Notes: generated by a model not told the origin, from the sequence alone. 64,000 nucleotides of DNA from Paenibacillus lycopersici (GCF_010119935.1 NZ_CP048209.1:2855001-2919000), one strand, 5' to 3'; numbered from the stretch's first letter, positions 18,131 to 29,108 are shown. Translations and numbers: made by a program.

Positions 18131-19228
18131 ATGAGCATGGAATTTATCGAAGCATTGAATGAAATCGAAAGAGAAAAAGGGATCGGCAAGGACATTTTGC
18201 TGGAAGCGATCGAGGCTGCCCTGATTTCCAGTTACAAACGCAATTTCAATACCGCGCAGAACGTGCGGGTGGACATTAACCGGTTTACGGGCGTCATTAA
18301 AGTCTATGCGCGCAAAACGGTCGTCGAAGATGTATTGGATCCGAGACTGGAAATTTCGGTGGAGGCTTCCCGCGAAATCAATCCGCACTACCACCTGGAC
18401 GATATCGCGGAGATCGAAGTAACGCCGCGCGATTTCGGCCGTATTGCGGCGCAGACGGCGAAGCAGGTCGTGACGCAGCGCATTCGCGAAGCGGAGCGGG
18501 GACTCATCTACAATGCGTTCATCGATAAAGAAGAGGACATCGTGAACGGCATCGTGCAGCGCCAGGACGTGCGCAACCTGTTCATCGATCTGGGCAAGGT
18601 CGAAGCGGTGCTGCCGTTGACCGAGCTGATGCCGACGGATAAGTTCAAGCATGGCGACCGCGTGAAGTCGTTCATCACGAAAGTGGAGAATACGACGAAG
18701 GGACCGCAAATTTTCCTCTCGCGCACGCATCCGGGGCTGCTGAAGCGGCTGTTCGAGCTGGAAGTGCCTGAAATTTACGACGGCGTCGTCGAAATTCGCT
18801 CCGTTGCGCGCGAGGCGGGCTTCCGTTCCAAAATCGCCGTGCATTCCCGTAATCCGGAAGTCGATCCGGTCGGATCCTGCGTAGGCCAGAAGGGCATGCG
18901 CGTGCAGACGATCGTTACCGAGCTGAAGGGCGAGAAGATCGACATCGTGCGGTGGTCGGAGAACGTGGAAGAGTATGTGGCGAACGCGCTCAGCCCGTCC
19001 AAGGTCATCGAAGTCATCGTGTACGAGCAAGAGAAAATGGCGCGTGTCATCGTGCCGGATTACCAGCTCTCGCTGGCCATCGGCATCAAAGGACAGAACG
19101 CGCGTCTGGCCGCTAAGCTGACGGGCTGGAAAATCGATATTAAGAGCGAGACGCAAGCCGAGCAGGAGTTCGGCCGTCCGAAATCGCCAATGAGCACCAT
19201 GCATCAGGATTCCGTCTCCATCGACTAA
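18131..19228 (+). CDS. nusA: Transcription termination/antitermination factor NusA
   Basis: A 365-residue NusA: N-terminal RNA-polymerase-binding domain (1-125), S1 domain (GDRVKSFITKVENTTKGPQIFLSRT), and two KH domains (VGQKGMRVQTI; GIKGQNARLAAKLTGWKIDI). It ends after KH2 without the acidic repeats of E. coli NusA, as in other Firmicutes. It controls pausing, termination and rRNA antitermination. ATG 18131 follows AAAGGGGG; an ATG two codons later is possible. Confidence 0.97.
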   Translation: MSMEFIEALNEIEREKGIGKDILLEAIEAALISSYKRNFNTAQNVRVDINRFTGVIKVYARKTVVEDVLDPRLEISVEASREINPHYHLDDIAEIEVTPRDFGRIAAQTAKQVVTQRIREAERGLIYNAFIDKEEDIVNGIVQRQDVRNLFIDLGKVEAVLPLTELMPTDKFKHGDRVKSFITKVENTTKGPQIFLSRTHPGLLKRLFELEVPEIYDGVVEIRSVAREAGFRSKIAVHSRNPEVDPVGSCVGQKGMRVQTIVTELKGEKIDIVRWSENVEEYVANALSPSKVIEVIVYEQEKMARVIVPDYQLSLAIGIKGQNARLAAKLTGWKIDIKSETQAEQEFGRPKSPMSTMHQDSVSID

Positions 19229-19260
19229 CAGCCGGTCAGGAAGCGTTCAGGGGGGGATGA

Positions 19261-19581
19261 ATGGTGAGACCGAGAAAAATTCCGCTGCGCAAATGCGTGG
19301 CTTGTCAAGAAATGAAACCCAAGAAGGAATTGATTCGTGTCGTACGTACGCCGGATGAAGCCGTCCTGATTGATTTAACGGGCAAAAAGGCTGGCAGAGG
19401 CGCGTACCTGTGCGGTCAAGTGGATTGCTTCAGGCTGGCCAAGAAGAGCCGGGCGCTCGACCGGGCTTTGAAACAGACGGTCGGACCGGAAATATACGAT
19501 CAACTCGCACAGGATTTCATTGCCGTTGAGGATGAGTTCATCGCGGGCAAGGATGAGATGGATGATGATGAAGAAGCATAA
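19261..19581 (+). CDS. rnpM: RNase P modulator RnpM (YlxR family)
   Basis: A 106-residue YlxR protein. It has RKCVACQEMKPKKELIRVVR, GRGAYLC and the second cysteine pair region, the YlxR fold signature. In Bacillus the protein binds and modulates RNase P RNA. ATG follows GGGGGGATGA. The acidic C-terminal tail (DEMDDDEEA) overlaps the start of the next gene in another frame. Confidence 0.93.
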   Translation: MVRPRKIPLRKCVACQEMKPKKELIRVVRTPDEAVLIDLTGKKAGRGAYLCGQVDCFRLAKKSRALDRALKQTVGPEIYDQLAQDFIAVEDEFIAGKDEMDDDEEA

Positions 19582-19897
19582 GGCGCTTGCCATGCTCGGC
19601 ATGGCCATGCGCGCAGGCAAGCTCGTAACCGGAGACGAAACCGTGCTGAAAGCCGTTCGGCAGGGCAAAGCGAAACTGGTTATAGTTGCGGCGGATGCAT
19701 CAGATAATACGAAGAAGAAGTTTCGTGACAAGTGCGCGACATACAACGCGAACTGCTTGGAGGCATTTGACCGGGTTGCGCTGGGAGAAGCGATCGGCAA
19801 GTCGGAGCGGGTTATTCTGGGAGTGACGGACGCGGGCTTCGCCAAGAGCATCGTTCAAAGCTTAACTGAACCTTCGGAGGTGGCGTATATTGACTAA
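19562..19897 (+). CDS. rplGA: L7Ae-family ribosomal protein (YlxQ)
   Basis: About 111 residues of the L7Ae/L30e/S12e RNA-binding fold, with [32 protein letters not shown] and [15 protein letters not shown]7Ae-like proteins bind kink-turns. The start is within an ATGATGATG run at 19562-19570, overlapping the end of rnpM; I take the first, after AAGGATGAG. Its 3' end overlaps infB by 8 bases. Tight coupling with rnpM and infB is typical. Confidence 0.9.
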   Translation: MMMKKHKALAMLGMAMRAGKLVTGDETVLKAVRQGKAKLVIVAADASDNTKKKFRDKCATYNANCLEAFDRVALGEAIGKSERVILGVTDAGFAKSIVQSLTEPSEVAYID

Positions 19898-22859
19898 ACA
19901 ACAAGACAAAGACAATAAAGATAAATTGCGCGTGTATGAATACGCAAAATCGCTCAGCATGAGCAGCAAAGAGATCATCACCATTCTAAAACGTCTCAAT
20001 CTGCCCGTGAACAACCATATGAGCGTCATGGAGAACGAGATGGTTTCGAAAGTGGAAGGTTTCTTCCGCGATATCAAGGCGAACGCAGCAGCCAAACGCG
20101 CGCAGGAGAACGCGACGGTCTCGGCGGCGGCGCAATCGTCCAATCGGCCTCAGCAGCAAGGGCAGCCAGAACGCAAGCAGGGTACGTTGAACGCTTCCGT
20201 GCAGCAGGGGCAAGGCAACAAAAATACGATAGAAAAACAGGGGAATATGAATATAACACACTCAAACACATCCACTACGCCCGCGGGATCATCCGCGAAT
20301 TCGTCGAACAGTCAAGCGCCGGCTTCGAGCGCGCAAACGTCAGGTACATCTTCGCAAGGCAATGAGAACACCAGCACTGCCGGCAGCAATAGCAACAACG
20401 GCAGCGAGCGTCCGCAAGGCCAAGGCGGCGGCTATCAAGGCAACCGTCCGCAAGGCCAAGGCAGCCGCCCGCAAGGCCAAGGCGGCGGGTACCAAGGCAA
20501 CCGTCCGCAAGGTCAAGGCGGCGGGTACCAAGGCAACCGTCCGCAAGGCCAAGGCGGCGGCTATCAAGGCAACCGTCCGCAAGGCCAAGGCGGCGGGTAT
20601 CAAGGCAACCGTCCGCAAGGCCAGGGCCAAGGCGGAGGCGGGTATCAAGGCAATCGACCGCAAGGTCAAGGCGGCGGTCAAGGCAGCCGTCCGCAAGGCC
20701 AAGGCGGCGGGTATCAAGGCAACCGTCCGCAAGGCCAGGGCCAAGGCGGAGGCGGCTACCAAGGCAATCGTCCGCAAGGCGGAGGCGGTCAAGGCGGCGG
20801 TTACCAAGGCAACCGTCCAGCGGGCGGAGGCGGCGGTCAAGGCCAGGGCGGTTTCCGTTCTTCTGCGCCGGCGCCTAGTCAAGCGGCGAATCGCGGAGGC
20901 AGCGGTACTGCTCCTGCGCGCACGTTCGACAACAATCGCGGCTCGTCCGATGACCGGAGAAGAACGAATCCGAAAGCGGCGAACAATTCCTATAACAGCA
21001 ATAAGCGTTTCGAAGACAACAACCGCGGCGGTTTCAAGAACAAAGGCGGCAAGAACAACCGCGGCAGAGGCGGTCAACAGCAAGAGCGCCGCGAGAAAAT
21101 CGACAATACGCCGAAGAAAATCATCGTTCGCGGCACGGTAACGGTCGGCGATTTGGCTAAACTGCTCCATAAGGATGCATCGGAAGTCATCAAGAAGCTC
21201 ATCATGCTCGGCGTTATGGCGACGATCAACCAAGAGGTGGATCTGGATACCGTTCAACTGATCGCGTCGGAATACGGCGTCGAGGTTGAAGTGAAGATCC
21301 CTGTCGAGGAAGATCAATTCGAGACGCTCGAAGAGAAGGACGACGAGGAATTGCTCGAGAGCCGTCCGCCGGTCGTCACGATCATGGGTCACGTCGACCA
21401 CGGCAAAACGACCTTGCTCGACGCCATTCGTCAGACGAACGTTACAAGCGGCGAAGCAGGCGGCATTACGCAGCATATCGGCGCCTACCAAGTCGAGATC
21501 AACCATAAGAAAATCACGTTCCTGGATACGCCGGGCCACGAAGCGTTTACGCTCATGCGCGCCCGCGGCGCCCAAGTCACGGATATTACGATTATCGTCG
21601 TTGCGGCGGATGACGGCGTCATGCCGCAAACCGTCGAAGCGATTAACCATGCGAAAGCGGCGAACGTGCCGATTATCGTAGCTGTCAACAAGATCGACAA
21701 GCCGGACGCCGATCCGGACAAAATCAAGCAAAGCTTGACGGAATACGGTCTCGTTCCGGAAGAGTGGGGCGGCGACACGATTTTCGTCAACGTATCCGCT
21801 AAGCAGCGCATGGGTCTGGAAGAACTGCTTGAAATGATTCTGCTCGTCGCCGAAGTGAACGACTACAAAGCGAACCCGAACAAGCGGGCGCGCGGTACCG
21901 TCATCGAAGCCGAGCTCGACAAAGGCAAAGGGCCGGTCGCGCGTATTCTCGTGCAGCATGGCACGCTCAAGATCGGCGATGCGTTCGTTGCCGGCAATTG
22001 CTTCGGCCGTGTCCGCGCCATGGTCAACGACAGGGGCCGCCGGCTCAAAGAAGCGGGTCCGAGCACGCCGATCGAGATTACGGGCTTGACGGAAGTGCCG
22101 CAAGCGGGCGATCCGTTCCTCGCGTTCGAGGACGAGCGCAAAGCGCGGGCGATCGCAGAGCGCCGCGCCATCAAGCAGCGTCAATCCGAGCTCGGCGCGA
22201 ACTCGCGCGTAACGCTCGAAGATTTGTACAATCATATTAAAGACGGCGAGATCAAGGATCTCAACGTGATCATTAAAGCGGACGTTCAAGGTTCTTCCGA
22301 AGCGCTGAAAGGCTCCCTGGCGAAGATCGACATCGAAGGCGTTCGCGTCAAGATCATTCACAGCGGCGCAGGCGCCATCACCGAGTCGGACATCAACCTC
22401 GCTGCGGCATCGAGCGCGATCGTCATCGGCTTTAACGTTCGTCCCGAGCCGCAGGCGCTTGCGACGGCCGAGCTGGAGAAAGTCGACATCCGCCTCCACA
22501 GCATCATTTACAACGTCATCGACGAGATCGAACATGCGATGAAAGGGATGCTGGATCCGGTGTACAAGGAAGTCGTTATCGGCCAGGCCGAAGTCCGCAA
22601 CCTGTTCAAAGTTACCAAAGTCGGCGTAATCGCAGGCTGTATGGTCATTTCCGGCAAAATCACGCGCAATGCGAAAGCGCGCCTGATCCGCGGCGGCATC
22701 GTTGTGTTCGAAGGCGAAATCGAATCGCTCAAACGGTACAAAGACGATGCTAAAGAAGTGGCCCAAGGCTACGAATGCGGCATTACGCTCGATAAGTTCA
22801 ACGACCTCAAAGAGGGCGACGTTATCGAGGCCTTCATCATGGAGTCCGTAGAGAGGTGA
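19890..22859 (+). CDS. infB: Translation initiation factor IF-2 with expanded repeat domain
   Basis: A 989-residue IF2, well above the 716 residues of B. subtilis IF2. N-terminal IF2N helix bundle ([20 protein letters not shown]), then a long low-complexity region with a Gly/Gln repeat block at about residues 174-320, a second IF2N domain, and the G domain: [24 protein letters not shown]. Domains II-IV follow at normal length. TTG start after GGAGGTGG, overlapping rplGA by 8 bases. IF2 places fMet-tRNA on the 30S subunit and drives subunit joining. Confidence 0.97.
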   Translation: MTKQQDKDNKDKLRVYEYAKSLSMSSKEIITILKRLNLPVNNHMSVMENEMVSKVEGFFRDIKANAAAKRAQENATVSAAAQSSNRPQQQGQPERKQGTLNASVQQGQGNKNTIEKQGNMNITHSNTSTTPAGSSANSSNSQAPASSAQTSGTSSQGNENTSTAGSNSNNGSERPQGQGGGYQGNRPQGQGSRPQGQGGGYQGNRPQGQGGGYQGNRPQGQGGGYQGNRPQGQGGGYQGNRPQGQGQGGGGYQGNRPQGQGGGQGSRPQGQGGGYQGNRPQGQGQGGGGYQGNRPQGGGGQGGGYQGNRPAGGGGGQGQGGFRSSAPAPSQAANRGGSGTAPARTFDNNRGSSDDRRRTNPKAANNSYNSNKRFEDNNRGGFKNKGGKNNRGRGGQQQERREKIDNTPKKIIVRGTVTVGDLAKLLHKDASEVIKKLIMLGVMATINQEVDLDTVQLIASEYGVEVEVKIPVEEDQFETLEEKDDEELLESRPPVVTIMGHVDHGKTTLLDAIRQTNVTSGEAGGITQHIGAYQVEINHKKITFLDTPGHEAFTLMRARGAQVTDITIIVVAADDGVMPQTVEAINHAKAANVPIIVAVNKIDKPDADPDKIKQSLTEYGLVPEEWGGDTIFVNVSAKQRMGLEELLEMILLVAEVNDYKANPNKRARGTVIEAELDKGKGPVARILVQHGTLKIGDAFVAGNCFGRVRAMVNDRGRRLKEAGPSTPIEITGLTEVPQAGDPFLAFEDERKARAIAERRAIKQRQSELGANSRVTLEDLYNHIKDGEIKDLNVIIKADVQGSSEALKGSLAKIDIEGVRVKIIHSGAGAITESDINLAAASSAIVIGFNVRPEPQALATAELEKVDIRLHSIIYNVIDEIEHAMKGMLDPVYKEVVIGQAEVRNLFKVTKVGVIAGCMVISGKITRNAKARLIRGGIVVFEGEIESLKRYKDDAKEVAQGYECGITLDKFNDLKEGDVIEAFIMESVER
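20409..20850 (+). repeat. Coding repeat block in infB ([12 protein letters not shown] units)
   Basis: Nine YQGNRP units and two GSRPQGQG variants in tandem, mostly on a 36-base period with some 42-base units that insert GQGG. DNA identity between units is high, so the block can expand or contract by slippage or recombination. Confidence 0.9.
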
Positions 22860-22866
22860 TTGACCG

Positions 22867-23229
22867 ATGGCCAAAGTCCGCGTAGGACGCGTAGGCGAAC
22901 AAATCAAGAAAGAGCTCAGCACGCTCATTCAAAGCGAGCTGAAGGATCCCCGGATCGGCTTTATTACGGTGACAGGCGTTGAAGTTACGAACGACCTGTC
23001 CCAAGCCCGGGTTTACCTCAGCGTGCTTGGCAGCGATGAACAAAAGGCGGAAACGCTCAAAGCATTGGCGCGGGGAACGGGGTTCCTCCGTTCCGAGCTG
23101 GGCAAGCGCATCCGATTCCGCCACACGCCGGAGCTGTTGTTTAAATTCGACAGCAGCATCGAATACGGCAGCAAAATCGAATCGCTTCTTCACGATATCA
23201 ATGCCGGAAGCGGCAGAGGCGAACAATGA
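22867..23229 (+). CDS. rbfA: 30S ribosome-binding factor A
   Basis: A 120-residue KH-type RbfA involved in 16S rRNA 5' end maturation and 30S assembly. Visible: [40 protein letters not shown] and [21 protein letters not shown] (in parts). ATG 7 bases after infB's stop. Ends with a 4-base overlap to nrnA. Confidence 0.96.
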   Translation: MAKVRVGRVGEQIKKELSTLIQSELKDPRIGFITVTGVEVTNDLSQARVYLSVLGSDEQKAETLKALARGTGFLRSELGKRIRFRHTPELLFKFDSSIEYGSKIESLLHDINAGSGRGEQ

Positions 23230-24236
23230 CGGCGGCAAAAACCGCCCTCTTCCCGGCCGCGTACATGGAGCAGCTTAAGGCTGCGCTGGATTTCATGCGG
23301 GACGGCAGCCGTTTTCTCGTCGTCGCGCATGTTCAACCGGACGGGGACGCAATCAGCTCGACGCTCGTCGTCGGCTGGCTGCTCCGGCAGCTGGGCAAAC
23401 AGCCCGTCATGATTAACGAAGGCGCCGTTCCCGTGCGCCTTCATTTCTTGGAGCAATCCGCGAGCATCATCAATTACGGCAAGCAGCCGCCGGAAGAGAA
23501 GTTCGACCGCGTGATCGCCATCGATTGCGCAGACTTCCGCCGAATCGGCCTTGCGAACGCTTGTTTCGAAGACGATGCGCTGCTGCTCAACATCGACCAT
23601 CATCCGACGAACAATGCGTTCGGCTCGCATAATCTCATTCGGACCGATGCCGCGGCAACGGTGGAGATCCTGTACGATCTGATCGAGTATGCCGGCATCG
23701 CGCCGGACACCGAAGCGGCGACGGCGATTTACACCGGTTTGCTGACGGATACGGGCGGATTCCGGTATTCCAATACGACGCCGCGCGTGATGCAGGTAGC
23801 ATCCCTGATGCTGGCGGAAGGCGTGAAAGGGCACTGGATCGCCAATCATCTGCTGGAGCGAATGACGAAGCCGCAGCTGCTGCTTCTACAGCGCGGGTTG
23901 AGCCGGCTGACGTTCTCGGACGACAACCAGATCGCTTGGCTGTACGTCGCTTTTGCCGACATGGCGGAAACCGGCGCGATCGGCGAAGATTTGGAAGGCC
24001 TCGTGAACTATGCGCTGAACGTCGAAGGCGTGCAGGTCGGGATCTTGTTCAAGGAAACCGAGAACGGCGACGTGAAGGTGAGCATGCGTTCCGCGGGGAA
24101 AGCCGATGTCGCGGCGATCGCGCAATCGTTCGGCGGCGGCGGGCATGTGCGCGCAGCGGGCTGCCGGTTAGAGCAAGGGATACAGGAAGCGGTCGCATCC
24201 GTGGTACAAGCCGTTAGAGAGGCGTTGAACCGATGA
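23226..24236 (+). CDS. nrnA: NanoRNase / pAp phosphatase NrnA (DHH family)
   Basis: A 336-residue DHH-DHHA1 phosphoesterase that degrades 2-5 nt RNAs and dephosphorylates pAp. Motifs: [19 protein letters not shown], the DHH signature [18 protein letters not shown], and the DHHA1 motif [15 protein letters not shown] overlaps rbfA by 4 bases and its end overlaps truB by 4, so all three are coupled. Confidence 0.95.
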   Translation: MTAAKTALFPAAYMEQLKAALDFMRDGSRFLVVAHVQPDGDAISSTLVVGWLLRQLGKQPVMINEGAVPVRLHFLEQSASIINYGKQPPEEKFDRVIAIDCADFRRIGLANACFEDDALLLNIDHHPTNNAFGSHNLIRTDAAATVEILYDLIEYAGIAPDTEAATAIYTGLLTDTGGFRYSNTTPRVMQVASLMLAEGVKGHWIANHLLERMTKPQLLLLQRGLSRLTFSDDNQIAWLYVAFADMAETGAIGEDLEGLVNYALNVEGVQVGILFKETENGDVKVSMRSAGKADVAAIAQSFGGGGHVRAAGCRLEQGIQEAVASVVQAVREALNR

Positions 24237-25156
24237 TCGACGGCATTCTGGCAGTTTGGAAACCGGCCGGCTGGACCTCTCATGATGTCGTGGCGAAAGT
24301 CAGAGGCATTCTGAAGGTGAAACGTATCGGCCATACGGGCACGCTGGATCCGCAAGTGACAGGCGTTCTCCCGCTCTGCGTCGGACGCGCGACTCGCGTG
24401 GTGGAGTACGTGCAGGAACGCCCCAAATCGTACGAAGCCGTCATGCGGTTCGGACTGTCGACGGATACGGAAGACATGACGGGGACTGTGACGAACGAGC
24501 TGCCTTCGGTCTCGCTGACGGAAGCCCGGATCCGGGAAGTGCTGGCCTCGTTCATCGGCGAAATCGATCAGGTGCCGCCGATGTTCTCGGCCGTGCGGGT
24601 CGACGGCAAACGGCTGTACGAGCTGGCGCGGGAAGGTCAAGTGATCGAGCGGCAATCCCGCAAAGTGTCGATATACGAGCTGGAGCTGCTTGAAGCGCAA
24701 TTGGATCAGCCGCACCCGGTTATCCGCTTCTCGGTCGTTTGTTCGAAAGGGACGTACATTCGTACGCTGTGCGTCGATATCGGCGCGGCGCTTCAAGTGC
24801 CTGCCGTGATGGTGAAGCTGATTCGGACGATGTCGGGCGGATTCACGCAGACGGACTGTTTGACGCTCGAAGAAATCGCGCGGCACAAAGCAGACGGCAC
24901 GATCGCGGACAAGCTGACGGCGCTGGACGAAGCGTTGGACCATTTTCCGAAGATTACGATCAGCGATTCGGACGTGCGGCACGCCTTCCAAGGAAAGCGT
25001 GTCCCGCTGCGCAATATCGTCGCGCACGATCCATACGAGAACGATTCCCTGCTTCGCGTATACGGAGCAGACGGAATGTTCGCGGGCGTCTTTCAACCGG
25101 ATGCCGAATCCGGCACGCTCAAAGCCGTCAAGGTATTTACGCCGACGGCAGACTAG
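24233..25156 (+). CDS. truB: tRNA pseudouridine(55) synthase
   Basis: A 307-residue TruB making pseudouridine 55 in the T-loop of tRNAs. It has KPAGWTSHDVV, the catalytic Asp in GHTGTLDPQVTGVLP, YEAVMRFG, and CSKGTYIRTLCVDIG. The C-terminal part is PUA-like. ATG overlaps nrnA. The stop codon is immediately followed by three 64-bp tandem repeats. Confidence 0.96.
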   Translation: MIDGILAVWKPAGWTSHDVVAKVRGILKVKRIGHTGTLDPQVTGVLPLCVGRATRVVEYVQERPKSYEAVMRFGLSTDTEDMTGTVTNELPSVSLTEARIREVLASFIGEIDQVPPMFSAVRVDGKRLYELAREGQVIERQSRKVSIYELELLEAQLDQPHPVIRFSVVCSKGTYIRTLCVDIGAALQVPAVMVKLIRTMSGGFTQTDCLTLEEIARHKADGTIADKLTALDEALDHFPKITISDSDVRHAFQGKRVPLRNIVAHDPYENDSLLRVYGADGMFAGVFQPDAESGTLKAVKVFTPTAD

Positions 25157-25346
25157 GCTGGTCGTACCAGGCGCGAGTCATCCTCTCGCACCCAAGGTAC
25201 TGCTCGCCCATGCAACCAGGGCTGGTCGTACCAGGCGCGAGTCATCCTCTCGCACCCAAGGTACTGCTCGCCCATGCAACCAGGGCTGGTCGTACCAGGC
25301 GCGAGTCATCCTCTCGCACCCAAGGTACTGCTCGCCCATGCAACCA
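25157..25346. repeat. Three exact tandem 64-bp repeats
   Basis: Copies at 25157-25220, 25221-25284 and 25285-25346 (the last lacks its final two bases). They are identical. Each contains two small dyads: CCTGG-TCGTA-CCAGG across or near the junction and GCGAG-TCATCCT-CTCGC. The 64-base period is not a multiple of three, so the open frames through them do not encode a repeated protein. The block begins right after the truB stop and ends 28 bases before ribF. Confidence 0.97.
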
Positions 25347-25374
25347 AGCAAGATGATAAAGCAGGTGTGACTGC

Positions 25375-26331
25375 ATGGAAATCATTTCGTTGCAATATCC
25401 GATCGCAGATGCGGCGGCCGTTAAGCATTCGAAGCCGAAGACGCTTGCCATCGGTCATTTCGACGGCGTTCATCGCGGCCATCAGAACGTGATCGCGCAA
25501 GCGGTCGCGTCTGCGCGGGCTAACGGCCTTCAAGGAGCCGTCATGACGTTTCATCCCCATCCCAAAGAAGTGCTGGGCCGCAGCGGCCAGTATCAAGTCA
25601 GCCTGACGCCGCTCGAGGACAAGGTCGAGCGCTTCCGCAAGCTGGGCGTTGAAGTCGTGTATATCGTTCAATTTGACCTGGAATTCGCCGGCGTGACCCC
25701 GGCCGAGTTTGTCGACTTCGTGCTTCGGCCGCTGCAGGTGAAGCGGGCCGTTGTCGGCTTCGATTTTACGTTCGGAGCCAGAGGGGCAGGCAAACCGGAG
25801 ACGCTGTGGGCGCTCGGCGAGCCGGATATCGGGGTGGAAATCGTGGAACCATTCATTCAAGACGGCGATAAAGTAAGCAGCACGCGCATTCGCGAGGCAT
25901 TGATCGGCGGTCGTCCCGAAGAAGCGGCCTCGCTTCTCGGCGAGCCCTATGAAGTGCGCGGCGTTGTCGTGCGAGGGGAAGGCAGGGGCCGCAAGCTTGG
26001 ATATCCGACGGCGAACATCCAGCAGGAGTCCGGCTTCTTCATTCCGCGCCAAGGCGTCTATGCCATCATGGCGGAGGTCGAAGGCAAGCGCATTCCGGGC
26101 GTGCTGAATATCGGCGTGAAGCCGACGTTCCACGACAACCTGCCGGAGCCGGTCATGGAAGCGCACCTCTTCGACTTCAACGCAGATATTTACGGCGAGA
26201 CGGTCTCCATCCAATTTATCGCCTTCCTGCGCACGGAGAAGAAGTTCGGCTCGATCGATGAACTGATCGCGCAGATCCATGCCGATGGCGACCAAGCCCG
26301 CGCGTTATTGAGCGCCTATAATAAGAAATAG
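25375..26331 (+). CDS. ribF: Bifunctional riboflavin kinase / FAD synthetase
   Basis: A 318-residue RibF. The N-terminal nucleotidyltransferase has GHFDGVHRGHQNVI and the STRIREAL motif; the C-terminal flavokinase has GEGRGRKLGYPTANI and a conserved NIGVKPTF. It makes FMN and FAD. The ATG follows GCAGGTGTGACTGC, a rather weak ribosome site lying just after the tandem repeats, so the repeats may influence its expression. Confidence 0.95.
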   Translation: MEIISLQYPIADAAAVKHSKPKTLAIGHFDGVHRGHQNVIAQAVASARANGLQGAVMTFHPHPKEVLGRSGQYQVSLTPLEDKVERFRKLGVEVVYIVQFDLEFAGVTPAEFVDFVLRPLQVKRAVVGFDFTFGARGAGKPETLWALGEPDIGVEIVEPFIQDGDKVSSTRIREALIGGRPEEAASLLGEPYEVRGVVVRGEGRGRKLGYPTANIQQESGFFIPRQGVYAIMAEVEGKRIPGVLNIGVKPTFHDNLPEPVMEAHLFDFNADIYGETVSIQFIAFLRTEKKFGSIDELIAQIHADGDQARALLSAYNKK

Positions 26332-26340
26332 AATTCGCAT

Positions 26341-26369
26341 TTACTTCTTCTAGCTAGATATGCTATACT
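26341..26369 (+). promoter_or_regulatory. Sigma-A promoter for rpsO
   Basis: TTACTT, 17-base spacer, TATACT, directly after ribF. It sets up a leader of about 120 bases before rpsO. Confidence 0.6.
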
Positions 26370-26375
26370 CTAATA

Positions 26376-26495
26376 CGTTGCGTAGTCGCACTTATGATCC
26401 GGTAACGCGCAGCACGAACCTTAGCTTGGCCTGTCCGTCATTCACCGGGCGACGGCGAGGCTAACGGCGATTATGATACAAGGAGGTGAACACGG
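26376..26495 (+). promoter_or_regulatory. Structured rpsO leader, probable S15 binding region
   Basis: The leader has TTAGC/GCTAA arms enclosing a CCGTC/GACGG stem (26421-26464), and an AAGGAGGTG ribosome site. Firmicute rpsO leaders are known to fold into a junction bound by S15 for autoregulation; this is inferred here from position and pairing, not matched to a model. Confidence 0.5.
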
Positions 26496-26765
26496 ATGGC
26501 ACTTACGCAAGAACGCAAGCACCAACTGATCGACGAACACAAAACCCACGCGAACGATACGGGATCCCCGGAAGTTCAAATCGCTATCCTGACGCAAAAC
26601 ATCGTCAATTTGACAGATCATCTTCGGACGCACAAGAAAGATCACCACTCGCGCCGCGGTCTGCTCAAAATGGTCGGTCAACGCCGTAAGCTGTTGGCTT
26701 ACCTGAAGAACAAAGACGTACGACGTTACAGCGCATTGATCGAAAAACTCGGCCTTCGCCGATAA
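26496..26765 (+). CDS. rpsO: 30S ribosomal protein S15
   Basis: An 89-residue S15 with the full signature from [17 protein letters not shown] to [12 protein letters not shown], ending in LGLRR. It binds 16S rRNA at the 20/22 junction early in 30S assembly. The ATG follows AAGGAGGTG. A strong terminator separates it from pnp. Confidence 0.98.
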   Translation: MALTQERKHQLIDEHKTHANDTGSPEVQIAILTQNIVNLTDHLRTHKKDHHSRRGLLKMVGQRRKLLAYLKNKDVRRYSALIEKLGLRR

Positions 26766-26778
26766 TAGATGCGGGGAT

Positions 26779-26839
26779 AAAAGCAACCTGGTTGTTACGC
26801 CGCCCGGGAATGACGGGCGGCTGCGCTGGGTTGCTTTTT
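26779..26839 (+). terminator. Terminator after rpsO
   Basis: Outer arms AAAAGCAACC / GGTTGCTTTT around an inner stem GCCGCCCG/CGGGCGGC, with the outer 3' arm running into T residues. Confidence 0.85.
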
Positions 26840-26981
26840 ATAAATAACAACCACGTTTCGCATACATAAACACGGCAAGCAGAAGCTCGCACGACGGGGC
26901 TTTTCTCATGCATAGATGCACATTTACAATACTGATGATGGGGATAATGGAAACAGCCCCATTGCAGTGAGGAGGAATTAT

Positions 26982-29084
26982 ATGCTGCAACGCGTAGAAA
27001 CAACTTTAGGCGGCCGTCCGCTTGTGCTGGAGACCGGACGCTTGGCGAAACAAGCCAACGCGGCGGTAACGGTCAAATACGGCGAAACGGTCATTCTGTG
27101 CACGGTCGTCGCATCCAACGAACCCAAGAACCTCGACTTTTTCCCGCTGACGGTCAACTATGAAGAACGTCTGTATGCCGTCGGCAAAATCCCGGGCGGT
27201 TTCATTAAGCGCGAAGGCCGTCCGAGCGAGAAAGCGATTCTGGCGAGCCGTCTGACGGACCGTCCGATCCGCCCGCTCTTCCCGGAAGGCTTCCGCAATG
27301 ACGTGCAGATCGCGAATATCGTCATGAGCGTCGATCAAGACTGCACGCCGGAAATCGCGGCGATGATCGGCACGTCCGCGGCGCTGACGATTTCGGATAT
27401 TCCGTTCAACGGCCCGATCGGCGGCGTCGTCGTCGGCCGCGTCGACGGCCAATTCCTGATCAACCCGACGGTCGAGCAGGAAGCGAAGAGCGACGTGTAC
27501 GTCGTCGTCGCGGGCACGAAAGACGCCATCATGATGGTGGAAGCCGAAGCGAACGAAGTGCCGGAAGAAGTCATGCTCGAAGCGATCATGTTCGGCCATG
27601 ACGAGATTCGCCGCATCGTTGCATCGATCGAAGAGCTTCAGACGCTTGCGGGCAAACCGAAGATCGAAGTGAAATTGCATGCGGTGAACGAAGACGTGAA
27701 CGGCGCGGTCCGCGCGTTCGCGCAGGCGCGTCTCGTCGAAGCGGTTCGCGTTATCGAGAAACACGCGCGCCAAGAAGCGATCGACGCCGTGAACAGCGAC
27801 ACCGTCGCCCATTTCGAAGTGGAGTACGCCGAAACGCCGGAACTGCTCGGCGACGTCAAGGAAGTGCTCTACGATATCGTCAAGGAAGAAGTCCGCCGCT
27901 TGATTACGCATGACAAAGTACGTCCGGATGGACGGGCATTGAACGAGATCCGTCCGATTGAATGCGATGTCGCGCTTCTGCCGCGCACGCACGGCTCCGG
28001 CCTGTTCACGCGCGGTCAGACGCAAGCGCTCAGCATCTGTACGCTTGGCGCGCTGGGAGACGTTCAAATTCTCGACGGCATCGACCTGACGGAAACGAAA
28101 CGGTTCATGCATCATTATAACTTCCCGCCGTTCAGCGTAGGGGAAGCTAGACCGCTCCGTCCTCCGGGCCGCCGCGAAATCGGCCACGGCGCGCTCGGCG
28201 AGCGCGCGCTCTCGAAAGTCATTCCGAGCGAAACGGAATTCCCGTATACGATCCGCCTCGTATCCGAGGTATTGGAATCGAACGGTTCCACGAGCCAGGC
28301 GAGCATCTGCGCTAGTACGCTTGCGATGATGGATGCAGGCGTGCCGATCAAAGCGCCGGTTGCCGGCATTGCCATGGGTCTGATCAAGGACGGCGACCAC
28401 TTCTCCATCCTGTCGGATATTCAAGGCATGGAAGATCACCTCGGCGACATGGACTTTAAGGTAGCGGGCACGGCAGCGGGCGTTACGGCGATTCAAATGG
28501 ACATCAAGATCGACGGCATCGATCGCGCGATTCTGTCGCAATCGCTGGAGCAGGCGCGCGAAGGCCGCATGCACATCCTCGGCAAGATGAACGAAGTGAT
28601 GCAAACGCCGCGTACAAGCCTGTCGCAATACGCGCCGAAGATCGTCATCATGAAAATCAATCCGGACAAGATCCGCGACGTTATCGGCTCCGGCGGTAAA
28701 ATCATCAATAAAATCATTGACGAGACCGGCGTGAAAATCGATATCGAGCAAGACGGCACCGTCTTTATCGCGTCGTCCAACGCGGAAGCGAACGAGCGCG
28801 CGAAGCAGATCATCGAAGGCATCGTACGCGAAGTCGTTGTCGGCGAAGTGTATTTGGGCACGGTGAAGCGGATTGAGAAATTCGGCTGCTTCGTTGAAAT
28901 TCTCCCGAACAAGGACGGCCTCGTCCACATTTCGCAAGTCTCCACGGAGCGCATTGCGAAAGTCGAGGACGTGCTCAAAATCGGCGATCAAATTACGGTT
29001 AAAGTAACGGAAATCGATGCGCAAGGACGGATCAACCTGTCCCGCAAAGCCGTCCTGGCGCCTGAAGTGCCGGCACAGCAATAA
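26982..29084 (+). CDS. pnp: Polynucleotide phosphorylase
   Basis: A 700-residue PNPase, the main 3'-5' phosphorolytic exoribonuclease and RNA degradosome member. Order: first RNase PH domain, helical domain, second RNase PH domain ([27 protein letters not shown]), KH domain ([17 protein letters not shown]) and S1 domain ([15 protein letters not shown]). An in-frame ATG 66 bases upstream lacks a ribosome site; ATG 26982 follows GAGGAGG. Confidence 0.97.
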   Translation: MLQRVETTLGGRPLVLETGRLAKQANAAVTVKYGETVILCTVVASNEPKNLDFFPLTVNYEERLYAVGKIPGGFIKREGRPSEKAILASRLTDRPIRPLFPEGFRNDVQIANIVMSVDQDCTPEIAAMIGTSAALTISDIPFNGPIGGVVVGRVDGQFLINPTVEQEAKSDVYVVVAGTKDAIMMVEAEANEVPEEVMLEAIMFGHDEIRRIVASIEELQTLAGKPKIEVKLHAVNEDVNGAVRAFAQARLVEAVRVIEKHARQEAIDAVNSDTVAHFEVEYAETPELLGDVKEVLYDIVKEEVRRLITHDKVRPDGRALNEIRPIECDVALLPRTHGSGLFTRGQTQALSICTLGALGDVQILDGIDLTETKRFMHHYNFPPFSVGEARPLRPPGRREIGHGALGERALSKVIPSETEFPYTIRLVSEVLESNGSTSQASICASTLAMMDAGVPIKAPVAGIAMGLIKDGDHFSILSDIQGMEDHLGDMDFKVAGTAAGVTAIQMDIKIDGIDRAILSQSLEQAREGRMHILGKMNEVMQTPRTSLSQYAPKIVIMKINPDKIRDVIGSGGKIINKIIDETGVKIDIEQDGTVFIASSNAEANERAKQIIEGIVREVVVGEVYLGTVKRIEKFGCFVEILPNKDGLVHISQVSTERIAKVEDVLKIGDQITVKVTEIDAQGRINLSRKAVLAPEVPAQQ

Positions 29085-29108
29085 GCGGCAGCATCGAACG
29101 AACATAGC

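Noticed and set aside
20340-22928. 862-residue open frame on the minus strand opposite infB
   Set aside because: GC-rich codon bias of infB leaves the antisense frame open; Arg/Ala/Leu-rich composition, no domain, no ribosome site.
25160-25370. Tandem repeats as a CRISPR array or coding repeat
   Set aside because: Units abut with no unique spacers, and the 64-base period breaks the reading frame each time.
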